Positions 6,806-9,844 of a stretch of 9,844 nt of DNA are shown piece by piece. A program made the position numbers and the translations under genes. Positions within the stretch are counted from its first letter, which is position 1. Each line of letters opens with the position of its first letter. The DNA is from Holosporales bacterium (GTDB taxonomy: Bacteria; Pseudomonadota; Alphaproteobacteria; RUG11792): the NCBI GenBank assembly GCA_031267075.1, contig JAIRZU010000006.1, forward strand, positions 1-9,844, in the 5' to 3' direction. The notes beneath the pieces are model-generated. The model worked only from the letters and a program-made list of their open reading frames with translations. It was not told the DNA's origin and did not search any database.

Positions 6806-7042
6806 ATGAGTACTTTCGATGAGATTAAGGAGATCATGGTCAGCAACCTGAAGGTTGAAGCCGGTAAGATTACTGATACTGCAAGCTTTAAGGATGATCT
6901 TGGAATGGATAGCCTGGAGCAGGCTGAACTTATTATGGAGCTCGAAAAAGCTTTTAACTGCGAGATTCCAGAGGATGCAGCGGAGAAGATAGTTACTGTA
7001 TCCGATGCAGTCAAGTACCTAGATTCTATCAAGAAGAGCTAG
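6806..7042 (+). CDS. acpP: Acyl carrier protein
   Basis: AcpP is the small acidic cytoplasmic carrier of type II fatty acid synthesis. A 4'-phosphopantetheine arm attached to a conserved serine holds malonyl and growing acyl chains as thioesters. The hallmark DDLGMDSLEQAELIMELEKA is present, with the modification serine at residue 36 of the DSL motif, and the four-helix ACP pattern is continuous to the end. From ATG 6806 the product is 78 aa, the normal length. This start is preferred over in-frame upstream candidates (TTG 6752, ATG 6770) because those add unconserved residues, overlap the promoter or its predicted start site, and lie upstream of the AAAAAGGAG site at 6785-6793, which itself is 12 nt from the ATG. 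The stop codon overlaps the fabF ribosome site, so the two genes are surely co-transcribed. Confidence 0.96.
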   Translation: MSTFDEIKEIMVSNLKVEAGKITDTASFKDDLGMDSLEQAELIMELEKAFNCEIPEDAAEKIVTVSDAVKYLDSIKKS

Positions 7043-7050
7043 GAGCTGCC

Positions 7051-8307
7051 TTGAAAAGGAGGGTAGTTGTAACTGGAATCGGGGCAGTAACCCCACTCGG
7101 CCCGGCCGTAGATTCGATGTGGGATGGTATCCTAAACGGAAGGAGCGGCATAGGTATCATCGATACATTTGACGCTAGTGATATTGCCGTGAAGATCGCC
7201 GGCAAAGTGAAGTGTGGTGATGGTGGTGAGTTTAATCCTGACATCTATATGCCTCCATCGGAACAGCGGAAGGTCGATAAGTTTATAGTCTATGCCGTAG
7301 CTGCTGCCGCCCAAGCCATCGCTGATGCAGGGCTACAAGACCTGTCCGATGAGCAAAGGAGAAAGACATCAGTCACTATCGGCTCTGGAATCGGCGGCGT
7401 ATCTGGACTTTACGATACATCCGTCACTCTCCTTACAAACGGAGGCAGGCGAGTCAGTCCGTTCTTCATCCCGTCTGTGTTGATTAATCTAGCTTCTGGT
7501 CATGTGGCGATGCGTCATGGATTCTATGGTCCTAACTACGGGATAGTATCTGCATGCACCTCTGGGACTCACAGCATTGGAGAAGCCTTCAGATCGATCC
7601 GCGATGGGTACGTTGATTTCGCGGTAGCCGGAGGAGCGGAGCACGCAGTATGCCGATTAGGGGTAACTGGATTTGCCGCTGCTAGAGCATTATCGACAGG
7701 ATTCAATGACCGCCCAGAAGCAGCATCGCGACCATGGGATAGAGATCGGGATGGGTTCGTTGTAGGCGAGGGAGCAGGTGTTCTCATCCTAGAAGCATTA
7801 GAATCCGCACAGCGCAGGGGTTGTAAGATCTATGGAGAAATAGTTGGGTACGGTGCATCGTGCGATGCCTACCACATTACTGCTCCACGCCCAGATGCAT
7901 CCGGTGCCGCCCTCTCAATGAAAAACGCAATCGATGATGCGCGTATCGATGTAGGGAGCATCGACTATATTAATGCACATGGAACCTCGACACCACACGG
8001 CGATGTCGCAGAGGTGAAAGCTATCAAGGATGTGTTTGGACACAATGCCGAGAACATCAACATCTCCTCAACGAAATCTCATATGGGGCATCTGTTGGGA
8101 GCGGCTGGAGCAGTCGAGGCAATCATCTGCCTACTGTCAATACGGGATGGAGTAGCGCCAGCGACTTTGAATCTTGAGAATCCGGATGATGGGTGCGATT
8201 TGAACCTGACTCCACTGACCCCTCAGGATAGGAGGATCCGCTATGCAATGAGCAATTCATTCGGCTTTGGAGGTACGAATGGCACTATCATCTTTAAGCA
8301 CATCTAG
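7051..8307 (+). CDS. fabF: Beta-ketoacyl-ACP synthase II
   Basis: FabF catalyses decarboxylative Claisen condensation of malonyl-ACP with acyl-ACP, the elongation step of type II fatty acid synthesis, in the cytoplasm. The thiolase-fold signatures are intact: the nucleophilic cysteine C169 in SACTSGTHSIGEAF, the first catalytic histidine H310 in NAHGTSTPHGD, and K342/H347 in TKSHMGHLLGAAG. The C-terminal NSFGFGGTN loop is also present. The length of 418 aa is typical. Translation starts at a TTG (7051): AGGAG at 7041-7045 lies 5 nt upstream and the product begins MKRRVVVTGIGAVTPLG, exactly where the family begins. The ribosome site overlaps the acpP stop, which fits translational coupling with its substrate carrier. 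Clustering with acpP is the common bacterial arrangement; fabD and fabG are not in the window. Confidence 0.96.
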   Translation: MKRRVVVTGIGAVTPLGPAVDSMWDGILNGRSGIGIIDTFDASDIAVKIAGKVKCGDGGEFNPDIYMPPSEQRKVDKFIVYAVAAAAQAIADAGLQDLSDEQRRKTSVTIGSGIGGVSGLYDTSVTLLTNGGRRVSPFFIPSVLINLASGHVAMRHGFYGPNYGIVSACTSGTHSIGEAFRSIRDGYVDFAVAGGAEHAVCRLGVTGFAAARALSTGFNDRPEAASRPWDRDRDGFVVGEGAGVLILEALESAQRRGCKIYGEIVGYGASCDAYHITAPRPDASGAALSMKNAIDDARIDVGSIDYINAHGTSTPHGDVAEVKAIKDVFGHNAENINISSTKSHMGHLLGAAGAVEAIICLLSIRDGVAPATLNLENPDDGCDLNLTPLTPQDRRIRYAMSNSFGFGGTNGTIIFKHI

Positions 8308-8347
8308 TAGGCCATCTTCATAATTTATCCTCTGTAAGAAAGTTTCT

Positions 8348-9214
8348 ATGTCTAACTGGTTTTCAAAATGCGGGACACATCAGGGGATTTTCTTCGCGGT
8401 GTTGATATACCTCACGGGAACGCTCAATGATGTTGCCATGAAGCTTCTCGGAGAAAGACTCCACTGGCTTGAGATAGTATTCTTTAGATTCCTATTCTCG
8501 TTGATTGTCGTGCTCATTCCGATGCTGTGTCACAAACGAAATCTCTTCAAATCTAGTATGCACAGTCAGCACATCTGGCGTGGGAGCCTTGGAGCGATAG
8601 CGCTTGGCCTCTGCTGCATCAGCGTGAATGTGATGTCGCTTGCAGAGAACACTACGATCCTCTTCTCTGAGGCCTTGTTTATGTTACCGCTTTCTGCTAT
8701 CCTGTTAAAGGAGAAAATCCGCCCATGTTCAATTATCGCTACGGTAGTTGGGTTCGTTGGCCTCCTGCTCATGTGCCGCCCGAAGGCCGGTAATATCAAT
8801 ACCATGGCGCTGATCCCGACATTCGCAGCTTTCCTGTTTGCGGTCATGAACACCATGATAAAGAGGATGGTCAATCTGAGGGAGCATACTCTGACGATGC
8901 TGTTCTACTTCGGCCTGTACACCACTATTTTATCCGGAATGTTTGTGCCGCTCTGCTGGGTTACTCCGAATATGCGGGAGCTTGGGCTAATTGTTCTACT
9001 TGGGCTTGGAGCCAACGTAATTCAGCTGTGCATCTTCCTGGCGTATAGAGCGACAGACGCCTCAGTCCTAAGCCCCATCAGATACACCGAGCTCCCATTC
9101 GCGACACTGTTTGGATTCATGTTTTTCGGGCAGGTGCCGGAGATAGTAACCCTCGCCGGAGCCGCCCTGATAATCGCCGGCGCAGTCGTGTCTTCGAGAG
9201 GAAGTAGCGCATAG
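8348..9214 (+). CDS. DMT/EamA-family transporter, probable S-adenosylmethionine importer
   Basis: This is an integral inner-membrane protein of the drug/metabolite transporter superfamily with about ten hydrophobic segments in two EamA repeats over 288 aa, the standard size. It closely follows the pattern of the rickettsial S-adenosylmethionine uptake carrier: NDVAMKLLGERLHWLEIVFF then RFLFS in the first repeat, LFYFGLYTTILSG and WVTP in the middle, and ATDASVLSPIRYTELPFATL in the second repeat, where the rickettsial protein has a DATATAPYRYLEL-like segment. Known members import host SAM into intracellular bacteria that cannot make it; substrate here is inferred from this resemblance recalled from memory. 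The gene starts 40 bp after fabF with only a weak ribosome site (about 8336-8342) and no evident terminator or promoter, so it is probably the third gene of the acpP transcript. Its stop codon lies in the loop of a strong hairpin. Confidence 0.85.
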   Translation: MSNWFSKCGTHQGIFFAVLIYLTGTLNDVAMKLLGERLHWLEIVFFRFLFSLIVVLIPMLCHKRNLFKSSMHSQHIWRGSLGAIALGLCCISVNVMSLAENTTILFSEALFMLPLSAILLKEKIRPCSIIATVVGFVGLLLMCRPKAGNINTMALIPTFAAFLFAVMNTMIKRMVNLREHTLTMLFYFGLYTTILSGMFVPLCWVTPNMRELGLIVLLGLGANVIQLCIFLAYRATDASVLSPIRYTELPFATLFGFMFFGQVPEIVTLAGAALIIAGAVVSSRGSSA

Positions 9215-9225
9215 GCTACTTCCTC
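9198..9225. terminator. 11-bp perfect hairpin around the transporter stop codon, between convergent genes
   Basis: GAGGAAGTAGC (9198-9208) is exactly complementary to GCTACTTCCTC (9215-9225), with a 6-nt loop GCATAG that contains the TAG stop. No T-run follows on either strand, so it is not a canonical intrinsic terminator. Its position between convergent genes suits a bidirectional transcript end or a 3' mRNA-stabilising stem. Confidence 0.45.
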
Positions 9226-9241
9226 CTGTGTTGTGAGTTGG

Positions 9242-9697
9242 CTACCAATCACCATCTTCCTCTTCGTCAGAATCATCGGAGCTAAGGCGCACACCGTCGC
9301 GGCGAACCAGTATCTCTGCTGCTACTTCGTCGGAGCCATCGGAGTCGGAGCATGTATCGTCACGGCGAGCTAGCATCCCTGCTATTATGTCTAGGGGGTC
9401 TCCAGGCCGACGTCCTAGGCGTGCGCCGGCGTATTCACGCCACTGACGGCACCAGGTAGCTTTGTCCATGCCTTCGGGACATTCTCTTGGTGGTTTCGGG
9501 GGGCGCTGTTCCGGGGCAGGGGGAATTACGTTGTTTTGGTTGATTCCTTGTCCGCCTCCAGGCTGCTCTGCCATGTGCTCGACAACTGGTGTATCGAGTC
9601 CCTGCTGGTCTCTGTGTTCCTCGACCATGCTGGCCGCTGGTTGGATGATAACAGTTGACGCCATTACTACCATCGGTACTATTGCTTGTTTCTTCAT
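9242..9697 (-). CDS. Small exported acidic protein with tandem repeat (151 aa)
   Basis: I do not recognise this protein. MKKQAIVPMVVMASTVIIQP begins a clear Sec signal peptide with a plausible cleavage after AAS (residue 23). The mature protein starts with a Gln/Gly/Pro-rich segment (through PPAPEQRPPKPP), then a short basic-aromatic block (KATWCRQWREYAGARLGRR), and ends in a Ser/Asp/Glu-rich acidic tail built from two 21-residue repeats sharing RRD and SDE motifs, finishing EEEDGDW. The ATG at 9697 is well supported by AGAGGAA a few bases upstream and by a near-consensus promoter beyond it. The gene converges on the SAM-transporter gene with a 27-bp gap. An acidic, serine-rich tail can bind cations or basic partners or be phosphorylated by host kinases, but no function can be assigned. 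Confidence 0.75.
   Translation of the reverse strand: MKKQAIVPMVVMASTVIIQPAASMVEEHRDQQGLDTPVVEHMAEQPGGGQGINQNNVIPPAPEQRPPKPPRECPEGMDKATWCRQWREYAGARLGRRPGDPLDIIAGMLARRDDTCSDSDGSDEVAAEILVRRDGVRLSSDDSDEEEDGDW
9263..9388 (-). repeat. Two 63-bp (21-codon) tandem repeats in the acidic tail
   Basis: The unit at 9326-9388 recurs directly at 9263-9325, both starting with ttcgtc on the + strand and still aligning base by base without gaps despite divergence. The encoded units share the pattern (M/I)L(A/V)RRD followed by a Ser/Asp run ending SDE. An upstream GARLGRRPGDPLD may be a more decayed third copy. Confidence 0.75.
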
Positions 9698-9735
9698 TGC
9701 GTTCCTCTTTGTGAATTGTTGAGTCTACGCTGTGC

Positions 9736-9765
9736 ATTATACTGTGAAATGGAGTGAAATGTCAA
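9736..9765 (-). promoter_or_regulatory. Near-consensus sigma70 promoter for the 151-aa gene
   Basis: Reading the - strand, a perfect TTGACA (9765-9760) and a perfect TATAAT (9741-9736) are 18 bp apart. The predicted start near 9729 gives a leader of about 30 nt before the ATG at 9697. This is the strongest promoter match in the window. Confidence 0.75.
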
Positions 9766-9844
9766 GTCTTTCTATTTCGCTTATGTATGCCTCATATCAC
9801 ATGGAGACATTTACCAGGCTAGTTGATGAAGCTTGTTCAAGTAC
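9759..9844 (+). CDS. Possible 5' end of a divergent gene, cut by the window edge
   Basis: An open frame starts at ATG 9759, with GGAG four bases upstream, and stays open to the edge. Later in-frame ATGs occur at 9783 and 9801; from the last it reads METFTRLVDEACSS. Weak + strand promoter elements TTGTTG (9716-9721) and TATACT (9738-9743), 16 bp apart, overlap the - strand promoter. Twenty-eight open codons are not strong evidence, and no family is recognisable. Confidence 0.3.
   Translation, partial: MSSLSISLMYASYHMETFTRLVDEACSS

Overview
The window looks like chromosomal DNA of a host-associated, probably obligately intracellular alphaproteobacterium of the Rickettsiales/Holosporales type. 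The grounds are indirect. A DMT/EamA transporter strongly resembles the rickettsial S-adenosylmethionine importer, a T6SS baseplate gene stands alone, an IS1-type transposase is decaying, and there are four unfamiliar exported proteins. Base composition is not AT-rich by eye except in the 2790-2890 intergenic stretch, which argues against Rickettsia itself. The lineage assignment is inference.

Layout. 1-529 (+) is a broken IS1-family transposase with an internal deletion and frame breaks. A good sigma70-like promoter lies inside its tail (486-514) and faces a small exported protein gene (572-952, +). Eight bases later, on the opposite strand, is a full-length tssF (961-2763, -), a type VI secretion baseplate gene without tssE or tssG beside it. 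An AT-rich divergent intergenic region (2764-2950) separates tssF from a two-gene unit on the + strand: a 387-aa exported Ala/Pro/Gln/Gly-rich repeat protein (2951-4114), then an 841-aa protein (4146-6671) with an N-terminal export signal or anchor, a ~400-residue coiled coil, a Pro/Gln/Tyr/Gly low-complexity region and a helical C-terminal domain.

A housekeeping block follows from a recognisable promoter (6732-6761): acpP (6806-7042), fabF (7051-8307) and the putative SAM importer (8348-9214), tightly packed and probably co-transcribed. AcpP carries the growing acyl chain and FabF elongates it by malonyl-ACP condensation; the transporter has no direct link to that pathway. The transporter's stop codon sits in the loop of an 11-bp perfect hairpin. 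Convergent to it is a 151-aa exported acidic protein (9242-9697, -) with a 21-residue tandem repeat and a near-consensus promoter (9736-9765). The right edge may hold the start of another + strand gene (9759 onward).

The best candidate for something undescribed is the 2951-6671 pair: two exported, compositionally similar proteins, one of them a coiled-coil/prion-like/helical-tail architecture, divergent from a T6SS structural gene. No RNA genes, CRISPR arrays or complete mobile elements were recognised.
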